DNA from: Candidatus Zixiibacteriota bacterium
GTDB taxonomy: Bacteria > Zixibacteria > MSB-5A5 > GN15 > JAAZOE01
Length of the DNA: 43,453 bases
Direction: 5' to 3'
Assembly: GCA_036480375.1 (NCBI GenBank)
Contig: JAZGGI010000037.1
Coordinates: forward strand, 1-43,453
Shown: positions 6,676 to 15,672 of the stretch, piece after piece
How the letters are laid out: each line of letters opens with the position of its first letter
How positions within the stretch are numbered: position 1 is the stretch's first letter
Translations under genes and position numbers: made by a program
Notes under the pieces: model-generated
What the model was told of the DNA's origin: nothing
What the model saw: only the letters and a program-made list of their open reading frames with translations
Databases searched by the model: none

Positions 6676-7434
6676 ATGAAAAAGAAAAACGCAGACTGGT
6701 GGGAAGAGTTTTTTGATGATTTCAGGCCGGTATTTGATTCTGTACCGGTCAAAGCTACCAATGCGGTTGTTCGGTTCGCAATTAAAAAGCTAAATCTGAA
6801 ATCCGGTAATCATGTTCTCGACTGTCCCTGCGGGATCGGCCGGGCTACAATTACATTGGCTCGCAAAGGCATGAAAATAACCGGCGTTGATTTTTATCAA
6901 GGGTATTTGGATGAGCTAGACAAAAAGGCTGCCGCAAAAAAACTTCGCATCAAGACCGAATGTTGCGATATGCGCCGAATAAATTATGAAAATAAATTTC
7001 ATGCCGTAATAAACCTTTGGACTTCGTTTGGATATTTCGAGAAAGAATCAGAAAATTTACTTGTATTGAGAAAATTCTATAAAGCCCTGAAGCCGGGCGG
7101 TAGACTTCTCATCCAGACCATCAATCGAGATTTTATCATTGCTGATTTCAAGGAGTCGGAATGGCTAAGAATTAGCCACGGATATGTTCTTATAGAAAAT
7201 AAATTTGATTTTCGCCGGTCGTTAATTCACGGAACGTGGCATTTTGTAAAAGATGGAGATGAAAGCTCGCAACCAATGCGAATCAGAGCATATTCTTATC
7301 ATGAACTGGTTAATATGTTTGAACAGGTTGGATTTAATGATGTAGAAGGGTATGGCTCGGTCGAAGGCGAGAAAATCTCTGAAAAGAACCGCGGCAATTT
7401 AATAATCGGGACTAAGCCGAGAAGAAAGAAGTAG
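6676..7434 (+). CDS. Class I SAM-dependent methyltransferase
   Basis: A 252-residue cytoplasmic enzyme with the Rossmann methyltransferase core. Motif I is VLDCPCGIGRATITLA (about 47-62), the acidic ribose-binding residue is in TGVDF (about 69-73), the CDMRRI segment is motif III, and LKPGGRLLIQT follows strand 5. The PCGIGR variant of the SAM loop is typical of small-molecule methyltransferases of the Methyltransf_11/25 type. The acceptor is unknown. The start follows GAGGAGAG. It converges on the BACON lipoprotein gene, with a 25-base gap and no obvious terminator. Confidence 0.85.
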   Translation: MKKKNADWWEEFFDDFRPVFDSVPVKATNAVVRFAIKKLNLKSGNHVLDCPCGIGRATITLARKGMKITGVDFYQGYLDELDKKAAAKKLRIKTECCDMRRINYENKFHAVINLWTSFGYFEKESENLLVLRKFYKALKPGGRLLIQTINRDFIIADFKESEWLRISHGYVLIENKFDFRRSLIHGTWHFVKDGDESSQPMRIRAYSYHELVNMFEQVGFNDVEGYGSVEGEKISEKNRGNLIIGTKPRRKK

Positions 7435-7459
7435 TTATTCTTCCAGGTTTTTTGACAAA

Positions 7460-8398
7460 TTATGGCCGGTACCAGACGCCGCCGACAAAAGCACTGTCCA
7501 GTTCAATATCGCCGTTATTGAGAAGTCCCACATAAGGCGCGTAAAATTCATAGTATTCTGGCTCGCCATCAGGCGTATAATGCAATTGTATTACGCTTTC
7601 AAAAATCCTCCCCAGTATCTGTACCTTGCCATAATCGACAAATGATAATTGACCGCTGACCGAACCGGCTCCGACGTTATTGACAAATACCTGCGAATTA
7701 TAATTGTGGGGTCCGGCCATTTCCAGATTAAAGGGAATCGCAAGAGGGGGAACAAAGACATATATATCATCGCCGGTCAGCATGTGGACATAATATCCGG
7801 CGGTGTCGGTTGCCGATGAATCTATTGACCACGCCTCAGCCGTGATACCGTTATGTAAAACTCTGCGGCAAGTACTAAGGGCAATTGTCGTGTCGCCGGA
7901 AACCGTTCTGATAATTTGTTCATCGATGGCATTGGTATAATACCAGGTGTCGCCGTCGGCCATCGGGAAATATTCCGGGCCAAGGGGAACGACTTTGGTT
8001 AGCTCAACCAGGATAGTATCGGTGCCGCCGTTGGAGGAAACAATTATTGTTCCCGATTCATCTCCGATATCGAGACCGCTCCGATTGACGCTCACGGCGA
8101 TATGGTCGGTTTCCGAGGTGGCGCTTCCACTGGAGGGGTTTAGAGAAATCCAGTCATAATTTGTCGCCGCCTGCCAATCGAGAGTGCCGGTTCCTTTGTT
8201 GGCGATACTGAGAACCTCGACGCCGCTACTTCTGCCGAAATCAAGAGAATTGGGAGACGCTTGCAGAACCGGTGAGGTAGGCTGAATGGGATTATCGCCA
8301 CCATCGTCATCGTCGCCACCGCAACCGAACTGAGCAAACAGAAGCAAAACCAGTAGTATTTTGCAGAACTTATTTGTTTTCATGAACTTATCTTGCAT
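7460..8398 (-). CDS. BACON-domain lipoprotein
   Basis: A 312-residue predicted lipoprotein. A hydrophobic stretch ends in the lipobox AQFGC (Cys26 from the first Met; the in-frame Met6 at 8383 gives a more usual signal peptide). An acidic linker (GDDDDGGD) follows. Residues about 43-135 form a BACON-type Ig-like domain with LDFG, NKGTGTLDWQA, WISLNPSSG and GTIIVSSNGG; such domains bind carbohydrate or mucin-like partners. The C-terminal 170 residues begin FPMADGDTWYYTN and resemble domains of secreted FCB proteins with no known activity. Surface attachment or glycan binding is likely. Neither start has a convincing ribosome site. Confidence 0.78.
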   Translation of the reverse strand: MQDKFMKTNKFCKILLVLLLFAQFGCGGDDDDGGDNPIQPTSPVLQASPNSLDFGRSSGVEVLSIANKGTGTLDWQAATNYDWISLNPSSGSATSETDHIAVSVNRSGLDIGDESGTIIVSSNGGTDTILVELTKVVPLGPEYFPMADGDTWYYTNAIDEQIIRTVSGDTTIALSTCRRVLHNGITAEAWSIDSSATDTAGYYVHMLTGDDIYVFVPPLAIPFNLEMAGPHNYNSQVFVNNVGAGSVSGQLSFVDYGKVQILGRIFESVIQLHYTPDGEPEYYEFYAPYVGLLNNGDIELDSAFVGGVWYRP

Positions 8399-8584
8399 TT
8401 AAATAAATATGCCTTCAGCCATAAAATATACGCAATAATTTCATTTCGTCAAGTATTGCAAATATTCGGCCGAAAATGTTTTTTCGTTAAACGTTTGACA
8501 AACAGGTAGAATTACCGTCTTAAATATGGCTGATTTATAGATAAAAATATTTATCCTGATTGGGTTAAAGTATTGTAAAACCGT

Positions 8585-8613
8585 TTGACAGCATATTGTT
8601 AAATTGTTATATT
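8585..8613 (+). promoter_or_regulatory. strong sigma-70 promoter of the FadL-type barrel gene
   Basis: TTGACA (8585-8590), 17-base spacer, TATATT (8608-8613), giving a leader of about 60 nt before the ATG at 8680. This is the best promoter match in the window. Another TTGACA lies about 90 bases upstream (around 8496) with a poor -10. Confidence 0.7.
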
Positions 8614-8679
8614 TTCAATCTGTCGCAAGGCAGAAGGTGAGAAAATATTTAGCTCGCGATTAACGGAAGGAAGTTCTAT

Positions 8680-10128
8680 ATGAAGATGCTGATCGGTCTT
8701 TTAACTTTGAGTATATTGCTTGGCGTTTCTTTGGCATTTGGGCAAACACCTTATACAGCCATCAACGCGAATAGCTTTGGATTTTATGGTGGTGGAGCCA
8801 GAGCTATGGCAATGGGAAGCGCTTTTATCGGTCTTGCTGATGACGCCAGCGGAGGTAGTTGGAATCCCGCGGGAATATATCAAATGGATAAACCGCTTAT
8901 ATCCGCATCTTATAATATATTCAAACCGCGGGACGAATTTAAATATGACGCGGACCCTTTTTCACTTCACGAGGTTACTAATAATAATCTCCAGATTAAT
9001 GGGCTTAACTATTTCTCTTTTATGGCTCCGGTACGCATAAAGGGTCATCCGTGGGTTTTCAATTTTAATTATATTCGGAACAATAATCGAAGTATCCTGG
9101 TTGATATAAAGTCAAATCCGTTGAGCGGTTTGGATCCGGATAGTTATCAAAAATGGGAATCTTATCTGCAAACCTTTAATTTTGGCTTCTCCACCAGATT
9201 ATATGACCGCCTTGCATTTGGAGTTCTTGCCAATATTTACGACGCTCGACAAACCATTATTTCAGGAGAAAGCCTTTCATATGATAGCGTTATTTATTTC
9301 GATGGTTCATCTATTAACGTAATGCAGCAAACCAATGTTACCGATTCAACTGCAAGTAATGGATTCAATTTTCTCATCGGGTTAATGTATAAATTGGATA
9401 AAATGAGCTTTGGTGCAACTGTAAGAACTCCTTTTAAGCTAAAACACAGTTCAGATTATATTTTTGAAGTCTTAACGACTCACCAAGGATTAGAACATGT
9501 ATACGGCACCTTTAGCATATTTGACGATGATAATCCGAGTAAACAGGCTATGCCGTTGTCGGTTGGATTTGGTGTTGGCCTGACACCCAAAGAAAACATG
9601 AATATCACTCTTGATTTTAATTTTGATAAGTACGGTTCAGTTAGTTGGTTTGCTAATGATTCTACGGTGATATCGCCGGGAGGAGAGAAAACTGATTATT
9701 ATACGGAAACACCTATTGACTGGAATAACACTTTCGGAGTCGGGAGTGGAATTGAATATTTCTTAAGCAGTGAATATGGGCAGATTCCATTACGGGTCGG
9801 ATTTAGATTCAATCAGTTACCTCAGCCGAAGGATTTCGTACAAAATGATCATATGTTTTTGGATGATAATGGTCAGCTGACCGGTGCCTCCACTACTACA
9901 TTTTCTGCCAGCGGCCGTCAAAATATGCAGCAGTTTAGCGTTGGATCGGGTATTCATTGGGCGCAGATTAAAATTGATTTTGCATACCGCTATACGTCCT
10001 CTACGGGATTAAACATTTTACAGACTCTAACCGCAACTGGATTTGAGGACGAACCGGCGACTATATCTAATCAACAGCTTAAGCCCAAGGCGCATGAAAT
10101 TAATATTAGCTTTACCGGGTATTTTTAA
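8680..10128 (+). CDS. OmpP1/FadL/TodX-family outer-membrane protein
   Basis: A 482-residue barrel protein with a Sec signal peptide (cleavage near AFGQ). The N-terminal segment GGGARAMAMGSAFIGLADDA followed by WNPAGI is the hallmark of FadL-like and PorV-like barrels; it forms the plug and first strands. Long strand-rich sequence follows, ending INISFTGYF with a C-terminal Phe as barrel-assembly signal. FadL proteins carry long-chain fatty acids or other hydrophobic compounds across the outer membrane. PorV-type members help type IX secretion, but no such genes are visible here. It is a single transcription unit with its own promoter and terminator. The start follows GGAAGG. Confidence 0.88.
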   Translation: MKMLIGLLTLSILLGVSLAFGQTPYTAINANSFGFYGGGARAMAMGSAFIGLADDASGGSWNPAGIYQMDKPLISASYNIFKPRDEFKYDADPFSLHEVTNNNLQINGLNYFSFMAPVRIKGHPWVFNFNYIRNNNRSILVDIKSNPLSGLDPDSYQKWESYLQTFNFGFSTRLYDRLAFGVLANIYDARQTIISGESLSYDSVIYFDGSSINVMQQTNVTDSTASNGFNFLIGLMYKLDKMSFGATVRTPFKLKHSSDYIFEVLTTHQGLEHVYGTFSIFDDDNPSKQAMPLSVGFGVGLTPKENMNITLDFNFDKYGSVSWFANDSTVISPGGEKTDYYTETPIDWNNTFGVGSGIEYFLSSEYGQIPLRVGFRFNQLPQPKDFVQNDHMFLDDNGQLTGASTTTFSASGRQNMQQFSVGSGIHWAQIKIDFAYRYTSSTGLNILQTLTATGFEDEPATISNQQLKPKAHEINISFTGYF

Positions 10129-10152
10129 GGGTAAGCCTTAAAAGATTTAATT

Positions 10153-10186
10153 AGGCGGAAGCAAGTTTTGATTCCGCCTTTTTTTT
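10153..10186 (+). terminator. intrinsic terminator after the FadL-type gene
   Basis: AGGCGGAA (10153-10160), 11-base loop, TTCCGCCT (10172-10179), then a T-run to 10186. It separates this unit from the TPR gene at 10250. Confidence 0.9.
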
Positions 10187-10249
10187 CTGATAGGATTTGG
10201 AAATGTTCCGATAATTAAATTAAGACAAGCTTACAGAAGAAGGAAATAA

Positions 10250-10930
10250 ATGGCACAGAATATTAAAATTACCAAACGGGATCTCAAAGAAGACAAATTC
10301 ACGACGAATATGCTTCTGTCCAAAGATTATATCATGACTAACTGGGTGTTTTTTGCCGGTGGAGCGGCAGTTATAATACTTATTGTACTGGGAATTACCT
10401 TCTTACAGCAAGAACAATCCCGAAAAGAAATCATGGCCGCCGAAATTTATAATCGAGCCGCCAGTCAATTAATAGGTAAAAGCTATCAATTGGCGATTGT
10501 CGATTATAAGTTGATTATTGATGAATACGGTTCATCCGCCGTTGCCGAGCAGGCGGCTTTTGAATTAGGCAATGCCCAATTTTATGCCAGGCAGTTTAAT
10601 GAAGCCAAAGTCGCATTTGAGGATTATCTGTCGGAATATGAAGACAATAACAAATATTTTACGACATCAGCTATGGCGGGAATCGCGGCCTCTCTGGCTG
10701 GAATCGGCGATATGGCCGGGGCGGCCGATATGTACCGGGTTGCGGCCGAAAAATATCCTGATTTTGATATGGCCGGCCAGTATTATTTTGACGCCATGAA
10801 GCATTACGCCCTGGCGGAGAATATTGAATCGGCCAGGGTGATATTCGCCAAATTGACCAATGATTATAAAAACAGCCGTTATTATCGCGACGCCTTAAGA
10901 TTGGCCGGAGAATACGGCATAGAATTATAA
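10250..10930 (+). CDS. Membrane-anchored TPR protein (YfgM/TPR_21-like)
   Basis: A 226-residue protein. A charged cytoplasmic N-terminus of about 28 residues precedes one transmembrane helix (about 31-51, WVFFAGGAAVIILIVLGITF). Tetratricopeptide repeats follow, visible as AAEIYNRAASQLIGK, AEQAAFELGNAQFYAR, AIAASL and AAEKYPDF blocks. The arrangement is that of YfgM, which sits beside the Sec translocon and hands proteins to periplasmic chaperones. I infer a similar scaffold role. It starts the row TPR, GH57, small membrane protein, M48 protease, with gaps of 22, 12 and 6 bases, so the four genes are probably co-transcribed. Confidence 0.8.
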   Translation: MAQNIKITKRDLKEDKFTTNMLLSKDYIMTNWVFFAGGAAVIILIVLGITFLQQEQSRKEIMAAEIYNRAASQLIGKSYQLAIVDYKLIIDEYGSSAVAEQAAFELGNAQFYARQFNEAKVAFEDYLSEYEDNNKYFTTSAMAGIAASLAGIGDMAGAADMYRVAAEKYPDFDMAGQYYFDAMKHYALAENIESARVIFAKLTNDYKNSRYYRDALRLAGEYGIEL

Positions 10931-10952
10931 TGATTATTTCCGGGGGAGGGAA

Positions 10953-13088
10953 ATGCTGAAAGTCGCCTTTCTCTGGCACATGCATCAGCCTTATTATCGT
11001 GATCCCCAATCGGGTAATATGGCGCTCCCGTGGGTCAGGCTGCATGCTCTCAAAGATTACTATGACCTGCCGGTTCGGGTCGGGAATTTTGAAAATCTAA
11101 AAATGACGTTTAATCTGGTTCCGTCGCTTTTGGAACAGATTGATCTTTACTGCGAGAAGCAATCTACCGACCGGCACTTTGAATTAACGTCCCGTCCTAC
11201 CGATAGCTTAAATTCTCAGGAAAAAAACGAAGCGTTTAAGATGTTCTTTCAAGCCAATCCGGAGACCATGATTGATCCTTTTCCGTGCTATCGACGGATT
11301 TTTAAAAAATATCAGGATTGTAATAATAACGCGGAACTGGCGGCTCGAACTTCGACTGTTCAGGAAATCAGGGATTTGATTGTCTGGGGCAATCTGGTTT
11401 GGGTTGATCCGATTATCAGAAAACGTGAACCTTACAAAAGTCTATTTAACAAAGGAGAAAAGTTTACCGAAGAGGATAAGTCTCTTCTTATCGATGCCCA
11501 GTTATCGCTTATGTCTGAAATTGTACCCGCGTATAAGTCTTTGATTGAGGAAGATAAAATTGAGGTTTCTTTTTCTCCGTATTTTCATCCGATTTTGCCG
11601 TTATTATGTGATACTGATTCCGCCCGGGAAGCATTACCGGGGATAAATCTACCGCAAAATCGCTTTTGTCATCCGGAGGATGCTCGGCGCCAGGTAGTTC
11701 TTGCGATTGAAATGTATCGGGAAAAATTCGGAAGAGATTTGAAAGGCATGTGGCCGTCCGAGGGTTCGATATCTGAAGCTATGGCCGAAATCCTAATCGA
11801 AAACGGCATCAAATGGATGGCCTCGGATGAAAAGGTATTGTATAATTCCGCGCAAAAATCCGGATTCAATCGGAATGAATCAGGGCCTCATAGTATTTAT
11901 AGATATGAATCATCCGGTGAGGCAATTCATATATTTTTCCGCGATCACGCCTTGTCGGATAAAATTGGATTTGTCTATTCGGGATGGGAAGCCAATCGGG
12001 CGGCTAATGATTTTATGAATCAGCTTTACCGGCTGGATGATTTGTTGGGAGAGGATAAAACTAATATCGTATCGGTCATACTTGACGGCGAAAATTGCTG
12101 GGAATTTTATCCTGATGATGGTGATGAGTTTTTAAATCTTTTATTTGAGCGACTTTCTTCCGACGCTAAGATTGAAACGGTGACAATGTCTGAAGCGATA
12201 AGTAAGATCCAATCTAAACCACTCAAAAAGATTTTCGCCGGTTCCTGGATTAATAATAATTTTCGCATTTGGATCGGTCATGCCGAGGATAACCTGGCCT
12301 GGGATATTTTATGGGAGGCGAGACGGGCGTTATACAAATTCAAAGACGAACATCCGAATTACGATGCGGAAATAATCGCCCGGGCCGAAAAATCGCTTCT
12401 GGCCGCCGAAGGTTCGGATTGGAACTGGTGGTACGGTGACGAGCATCGAGGAACTCATAACGAATTGTTTGATCAAATTTACCGAAAACATATTAGCTTT
12501 ATTTATTCATCATTAGGGCTGGAAGTGCCCAAAAACGTTCTCTCGCCAATAACTCAGGTTGTTCCGGTTTCACATATCACTGCTCCGGAGGGTACCGTAA
12601 CGCCGCAAATCGACGGTAAACTGACGAACTACTATGAATGGCTCGGGGCCGGAAAATACGATTGTCTTAAGGCCGGAGGCGCGATGCATCGAGTCGATCG
12701 GGCCATTAAGGAATTATACTTCGTTTCCGATGACGATTATCTTTATTTCCGGTTAGATTTCACCGAGAAGGGTTTTTTGCTTGACAACCATCGTCTAAGT
12801 TTGAAAATTGATATCGTGAATCCCGGTCAGGGCCAGTTTGTATTTTCAAAAGATAAAATACGTAAAGTGCCTGACTGGGTTAGGGACAAAAGCGATATAT
12901 TATTCGGCATTGGCGACATTGCCGAAATCGGCTTGAAAAAGAGTATGTTTTTCCCGGATGGGCGCGGAGATTTGTATTTTCGCATGGGTGTTCTGGAAGA
13001 TGAACGCGAGCTTGAAATTTGGCCCCAGGGCGATCCGATTCATTTTGCCGTACCCGGGCGGGGGGAAGATATTGTATGGGATTTGTAA
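10953..13088 (+). CDS. Glycoside hydrolase family 57 (alpha-amylase/glucanotransferase type)
   Basis: A 711-residue enzyme with the five GH57 regions: HMHQP at 9-13; WPSEG with the predicted nucleophile Glu270; FRDHALSD with the predicted acid/base Asp331; DGENCWE; and the helical WINNNFRIWIG segment about 60 residues later. The catalytic (beta/alpha)7 barrel covers about 1-400. A helical region follows, then a beta-rich C-terminal domain from about 560 (ITAPEGTVTPQIDGKLTNYY), as in amylopullulanase-like members. It acts on alpha-glucans such as glycogen. There is no signal peptide, so it is cytoplasmic. The start follows GGGGAGGG. The exact activity (amylase, 4-alpha-glucanotransferase, branching) is not decided by sequence. 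Confidence 0.9.
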   Translation: MLKVAFLWHMHQPYYRDPQSGNMALPWVRLHALKDYYDLPVRVGNFENLKMTFNLVPSLLEQIDLYCEKQSTDRHFELTSRPTDSLNSQEKNEAFKMFFQANPETMIDPFPCYRRIFKKYQDCNNNAELAARTSTVQEIRDLIVWGNLVWVDPIIRKREPYKSLFNKGEKFTEEDKSLLIDAQLSLMSEIVPAYKSLIEEDKIEVSFSPYFHPILPLLCDTDSAREALPGINLPQNRFCHPEDARRQVVLAIEMYREKFGRDLKGMWPSEGSISEAMAEILIENGIKWMASDEKVLYNSAQKSGFNRNESGPHSIYRYESSGEAIHIFFRDHALSDKIGFVYSGWEANRAANDFMNQLYRLDDLLGEDKTNIVSVILDGENCWEFYPDDGDEFLNLLFERLSSDAKIETVTMSEAISKIQSKPLKKIFAGSWINNNFRIWIGHAEDNLAWDILWEARRALYKFKDEHPNYDAEIIARAEKSLLAAEGSDWNWWYGDEHRGTHNELFDQIYRKHISFIYSSLGLEVPKNVLSPITQVVPVSHITAPEGTVTPQIDGKLTNYYEWLGAGKYDCLKAGGAMHRVDRAIKELYFVSDDDYLYFRLDFTEKGFLLDNHRLSLKIDIVNPGQGQFVFSKDKIRKVPDWVRDKSDILFGIGDIAEIGLKKSMFFPDGRGDLYFRMGVLEDERELEIWPQGDPIHFAVPGRGEDIVWDL

Positions 13089-13100
13089 TCCGGAGGATAA

Positions 13101-13496
13101 ATGTCTGAGTCTTTTTTTAATCAGGATAAGAAGGATGAAAAGTTTTCCGATGAAGGAAGAATTCCGGAATTAGAGAGCGATGAATTTGATACCCGGCCGT
13201 CTGAAGATAAGCGGATGATGGCGGTTATGGCTTATATACCGTTTCTGTGTTTTATTCCCCTTCTAAAAATGCGCGATGATCAGTACGTTTATTTCCATGC
13301 CCGGCAGGGCCTGGTCTTGTTTTTTTTCGAAATAATCGCCTTTATTTTTTCATTTCCACATCTCAGCCAGTTGTTCTGGACAGCGATTATTATCGGGTGT
13401 ATCGGGGCGGCTGTCGCCGGCATCATGTTCGCCGTTCAGGGTAAAGCTCACCAGATTCCCATTATTGGAGAGCTGGCGAATAAGCTCAAGTTGTAA
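13101..13496 (+). CDS. Small integral membrane protein (DUF4870/Tic20-like)
   Basis: A 131-residue protein. An acidic N-terminal tail of about 35 residues precedes three hydrophobic segments (MAVMAYIPFLCFIPLL, VLFFFEIIAFIFSF, FWTAIIIGCIGAAVAGIMFAV). The central YVYFHARQGLVLFF phrase is typical of DUF4870-like proteins, whose function is unknown. It starts 12 bases after the GH57 gene with a GGAGG site, and the M48 lipoprotein gene begins 6 bases after it. Family membership is by motif only. Confidence 0.72.
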   Translation: MSESFFNQDKKDEKFSDEGRIPELESDEFDTRPSEDKRMMAVMAYIPFLCFIPLLKMRDDQYVYFHARQGLVLFFFEIIAFIFSFPHLSQLFWTAIIIGCIGAAVAGIMFAVQGKAHQIPIIGELANKLKL

Positions 13497-13502
13497 GTTA
13501 GA

Positions 13503-14315
13503 ATGAAATTTGATCATTCAAGATACTATCTACCGGTCTTTTTAATAATTGTTTTATTTGCTTTTCAATCCTGCGCGACAACCGGTCCCGGTGGCAGAAA
13601 ATCATTTATCCTGATATCTTCGAGTCAGGAAGTATCAATTGGACAGGGATTAAATCAGGAGCTTCAGCAGTCTGAGAAATGGCTCAATGATGCGGACTGG
13701 CAGGCGTATTTCAATGAACTCGGCCAGAAAATTGTCGCGGTTTCCGATCGCAAAGATATTGAATATAAATTCGCGGTTATAGAATCGGATCAGATTAACG
13801 CCTTCGCCGCGCCCGGTGGTTTTGTATATTTTTACACCGGATTAATCAAGAAGATGGATAATGAGGCGGAGTTAGCCGCCGTTATGGCCCACGAAATCAG
13901 CCATGTTGTGGGTCGCCACGGCGTTAAGCGCCTTCAATCGGTTATGGGTTTATCACTTGTTCTTGATCTGGCTCTGGGAAAAAAATCAGATCAAGCGAAA
14001 GCTCTGGCAGGTACGGCCTTAGGAGTCGTTATGTCGGGCTATTCGCGCTCCAATGAACATGAGGCGGACGATTTTGGATTGACCTATATGGTAAAGGCAG
14101 GCTGGCACCCTGACGGGATGATATCAATGTTTGAAAAATTACGAGCAATGAGTAATGATGATAATGCCGGATTTTTCGAAATGCTCGCTTCCAGTCATCC
14201 TCAAGCCAGCGACCGAATATCTTCAACCCGGGAGAGAATTCAGAAACTACAACCATTACCTCCCAATTTAACTCTAAACACACAGAGATTTATTGCGCTT
14301 AAGAGTCGCCTTTAA
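13503..14315 (+). CDS. M48-family metalloprotease lipoprotein (BepA/LoiP-like)
   Basis: A 270-residue predicted lipoprotein (lipobox FQSC, Cys24). The zinc motif is His130-Glu131-x-x-His134 (HEISH), and NEHEAD at 184-189 provides the third ligand region. APGGFVYFYTGLI precedes the active site, as in periplasmic M48C proteases. Relatives BepA and LoiP monitor outer-membrane protein assembly and degrade stalled substrates. The mature protein is about 245 residues and lacks the TPR domain of BepA; the TPR protein at 10250 in the same row could supply a scaffold (inference). It is the last gene of the row; no T-run terminator follows. Confidence 0.9.
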   Translation: MKFDHSRYYLPVFLIIVLFAFQSCATTGPGGRKSFILISSSQEVSIGQGLNQELQQSEKWLNDADWQAYFNELGQKIVAVSDRKDIEYKFAVIESDQINAFAAPGGFVYFYTGLIKKMDNEAELAAVMAHEISHVVGRHGVKRLQSVMGLSLVLDLALGKKSDQAKALAGTALGVVMSGYSRSNEHEADDFGLTYMVKAGWHPDGMISMFEKLRAMSNDDNAGFFEMLASSHPQASDRISSTRERIQKLQPLPPNLTLNTQRFIALKSRL

Positions 14316-14716
14316 TTCACTACGACCAATATTATCCGGGGAATGCAGGCTTAATGCCTGAATACTGAGCTCAGTTAATCAAAACAAAATAGGTCAATGA
14401 TTAGTGCAATTGAATGCAATATTTCCTTTGAGAAATGCAGTAGATTGCAGGTATTATGATTTGCTGTTCATTACCTAAACAGCCAAAAACACTTCATAAA
14501 ATTTTAATAAAAAATTGTGGGTCTAATAAATCCACGATTGTGATTGTATGCCGTTATGATGTTACAACTTAGGCGGTGGGTAGATAGCGGTTTAGGCAGT
14601 AATACTCGGATACGAATTCGACAATATTTCCGGCAGTCTATTTGCTCGTTTTCAAATAATGCTCGGGATAATTATAAAAATCACCCAAAATTATTTGATC
14701 TTTTAGGGGGCCCACT
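14316..14716. other. 401-base intergenic region before the sugar transferase
   Basis: No gene is supported here; the 68-codon frame at 14544-14750 has no ribosome site and overlaps the transferase. A small hairpin CAGGC-TTAAT-GCCTG is at 14346-14360 and a perfect 12-base palindrome ACTGAGCTCAGT at 14364-14375. Recurrent TGCA phrases follow (14405-14450), and TGTGG/CCACG arms lie near 14516-14536. It probably contains the transferase promoter and a long leader, but I see no convincing sigma-70 or GG-N10-GC sigma-54 site and no known riboswitch. Confidence 0.5.
14364..14375. promoter_or_regulatory. 12-base perfect palindrome, possible operator
   Basis: ACTGAGCTCAGT is an exact inverted repeat, 350 bases upstream of the sugar transferase start and 49 bases past the M48 protease stop. 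A dimeric regulator site is possible; chance cannot be excluded. Confidence 0.25.
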
Positions 14717-15619
14717 ATGTATTCAAATTCTGTTGGTGCGCAACAGATAGCCGATTTAACAATTGATAAGACTGGTTCTTTAACCGCCGTCGAGGATAAG
14801 AATTTAGTCTCCATAGCTTTGTCTCTCGGTATTGAAAAAGGCAATCAGGGAAATTCAATACTGGGAATTTTGATGAGTTACATCATTCTCGGTGTAACGC
14901 TAATGATTTCCGTCTTTCGGCATTGGCTGGCGGTAATTCCTCGCTATGCCTTTAATAGGGCATATCTGAAGCGCAGTGTTGATATTTTTGGAGCTCTGGT
15001 CGGTTTGATTTTGACTCTTCCGGTATTTATTATTCTTCCGATCCTTATTAAGCTTGATTCACCCGGACCGATTTTTTATAAGCAATTGCGAGTTGGTCAG
15101 AATCGCCGCCGGGACGGAAGACGGCAGGAAAACGGTTCAAAGCTGGGACGAAACGGGCGGGATCGTCGTCGAATGAATTTGCACGGCACGCCGTTCCATG
15201 TTTACAAGTTTCGCACAATGGTGCCTGAAGCCGAGAAAAAGTGCGGCGCTGTTTGGGCGACCAGGAATGATCCCAGAGTAACCCGTCTGGGGAGATTTAT
15301 GCGTAAATCACGGTTAGACGAGATTCCGCAGTTTGTGAATATTCTATTGGGTCAAATGTCGCTGGTCGGTCCTCGCCCGGAGCGCCCGAAATTCGTTGAA
15401 GAATTATCAGCACAAGTGGATAATTATAAAAAACGATTGGATGTTAAGCCCGGATTGACCGGTCTGGCTCAAATCGAGAACGGTTATGATTCATCGGTTG
15501 CGTCGGTAGTGCGGAAAGTGCAGTATGACTTGCAATATATTCAGAAATGGAGCATCTGGCAGGATTTCAAAATTATGCTGCGAACAGTTCTCGCAGTTAT
15601 AACGGGTAAAATCTCGTAG
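14717..15619 (+). CDS. Polyprenyl-phosphate sugar-1-phosphate transferase (bacterial sugar transferase)
   Basis: A 300-residue member of the small monotopic phosphoglycosyl transferase family, which starts exopolysaccharide or O-antigen repeat units on undecaprenyl phosphate. One membrane helix at about 49-65 (ILMSYIILGVTLMISVF) precedes the family re-entrant helix (KRSVDIFGALVGLILTLPVF, about 89-108). Family motifs are SPGPIFYKQLRVGQ, FHVYKFRTM, the catalytic RKSRLDEIPQF, and VGPRPERPKFV. An Arg-rich insert of about 30 residues follows RVGQ. The start follows AGGGGGC. It lies just upstream of the PrsK/PrsR block and is a natural candidate target of it. Confidence 0.92.
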   Translation: MYSNSVGAQQIADLTIDKTGSLTAVEDKNLVSIALSLGIEKGNQGNSILGILMSYIILGVTLMISVFRHWLAVIPRYAFNRAYLKRSVDIFGALVGLILTLPVFIILPILIKLDSPGPIFYKQLRVGQNRRRDGRRQENGSKLGRNGRDRRRMNLHGTPFHVYKFRTMVPEAEKKCGAVWATRNDPRVTRLGRFMRKSRLDEIPQFVNILLGQMSLVGPRPERPKFVEELSAQVDNYKKRLDVKPGLTGLAQIENGYDSSVASVVRKVQYDLQYIQKWSIWQDFKIMLRTVLAVITGKIS

Positions 15620-15636
15620 TTATAACGGGTAAAGGC
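15591..15636 (+). repeat. 23-base tandem duplication across the transferase stop codon
   Basis: The 20 bases at 15591-15610 recur at 15614-15633 with one mismatch (C to T), including the 16-base identical core AGTTATAACGGGTAAA. The stop codon TAG (15617-15619) lies in the second copy and is created by the mismatch. Confidence 0.75.
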
Positions 15637-15672
15637 GTCTTTTAGGACTGAATCTATTGAAATTATTCAAAT

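Noticed and set aside
14430-14480. Sigma-54 promoter in the spacer before the sugar transferase
   Set aside because: The best candidate has 11 bases between GG and GC instead of ten and lacks the TGGCA and TTGCA contexts.
14544-14750. Plus-strand 68-codon frame before the sugar transferase
   Set aside because: No ribosome site, no recognisable protein features, and it overlaps the transferase start, which has its own good site.
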